Of a stretch of 64,000 nucleotides of DNA, positions 63,501 through 64,000 are shown piece by piece. The stretch comes from Colius striatus. Its lineage: Eukaryota > Chordata > Aves > Coliiformes > Coliidae. Positions within the stretch are counted from its first letter, which is position 1; each line of letters begins with the position of its first letter. The notes beneath the pieces were generated by a model. The model was not told the DNA's origin and searched no databases. It worked only from the letters and a program-made list of their open reading frames with translations. The position numbers were made by a program, and so were the translations under genes. Where the stretch lies: contig NC_084764.1 of NCBI RefSeq assembly GCF_028858725.1, positions 19,891,501-19,955,500 on the forward strand. The letters run 5' to 3'.

Positions 63501-64000
63501 TATTGTGCATGTCTTTGTTTAGTAATTTTGTACCATATTTAAGTTTTATCTACCTGCCTGCCCCCTCTTTCTTGCTGCTGTCTACAAATAAAATTATCTG
63601 CCAATAAGATTAGCATCATTTGCAAAATGTCTTCAGCTCAGCTATATAATTTGGGATCAAGAACTGACCTCTGCAAGGACCATCTCAACAGCTCCTCTTA
63701 GAAGTCAGTGAACTATTACTATAATTATTCTCTGTTCACAAATTTTAGACATCTCTAGCTTCTTTGAATGCTTTGATTATAAACCTCCTTTCTATAGTTT
63801 GCTTTTGAGACACATGAAAATGTAGAAGGTGTCTTGCAGAGTAGGTGTCTATACTCACAGTATTTCCCTTGTCTGTAAACTGTCAGGGAATTGACACAGG
63901 CATTGTGAAATTAGGCACTCAAGCTGAAGACAGTCTAAAATATTAATAATTTTCCACTGCATTAATATGTACAGGCTGCACATATTTAACTCAGGTTTAA
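60594..64000. other. Intergenic DNA upstream of MBIP
   Basis: AT-rich unique sequence with no gene, RNA or transposon recognised. By synteny with other amniotes this side should face NKX2-1, but nothing in these 3.4 kb confirms that. The largest open frame (minus 61609-61971, 120 codons) has no recognisable features. Confidence 0.65.

Noticed and set aside
1..64000. CRISPR arrays, operons, prophage or endogenous retrovirus
   Set aside because: No regularly spaced direct repeats with unique spacers, no ribosome-binding-site-led gene clusters, and no paired LTRs or gag/pol/env-like frames. The window is clearly eukaryotic.

Overview
The window is vertebrate nuclear DNA, almost certainly from a bird. 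The main evidence is the set of CR1 retrotransposon copies with avian-style 3' ends (repeated ATTCTATG units and the 'TTGGACTTGATGAT...AAGGTC' signature). It also has one intron-rich gene with a CpG-island promoter, low gene density and many short microsatellites. No bacterial or viral gene organisation is visible.

The only gene I can support is MBIP (MAP3K12-binding inhibitory protein 1), on the minus strand. I could reassemble all nine coding exons, from an ATG at 59291 to a stop codon at 44438. Every junction has GT..AG borders and compatible phases. The joined CDS is 1,032 nt and encodes 343 residues, close to the human protein's 344. The 3' UTR runs to a canonical poly(A) signal at 43588-43583. 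The promoter lies in a GC-rich, CpG-rich block at about 58860-59570. MBIP restrains the MAP3K12/DLK-JNK pathway and is a subunit of the ATAC histone acetyltransferase complex. In other amniotes it sits beside the NKX2-1/PAX9 developmental cluster, so the right flank probably faces NKX2-1 and the left flank the gene-poor stretch towards BRMS1L. Neither neighbour is visible here.

Layout: 1-43560 is a gene desert with microsatellites, a perfect 38-bp tandem duplication, an 18-G run, faint remnants of ancient amniote repeats, a tiny CR1 3' end near 28.6 kb, and a rearranged CR1 at 39.9-41.0 kb with an inverted 5' segment and a foldback hairpin. 43.56-59.3 kb is MBIP, with three CR1 3' ends in introns 1 and 8; one ends about 20 bp from the exon 8 splice donor. 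59.6-64 kb is non-coding and holds one CR1 with an embedded (AC)12 microsatellite. Nearly all other open reading frames look like chance: they lack recognisable domains, splice context or sensible codon use. A few desert stretches read like conserved non-coding elements, which would suit a developmental-gene neighbourhood, but this needs alignment to decide. I did not find an undescribed biological system; the most unusual structure is the inverted CR1.
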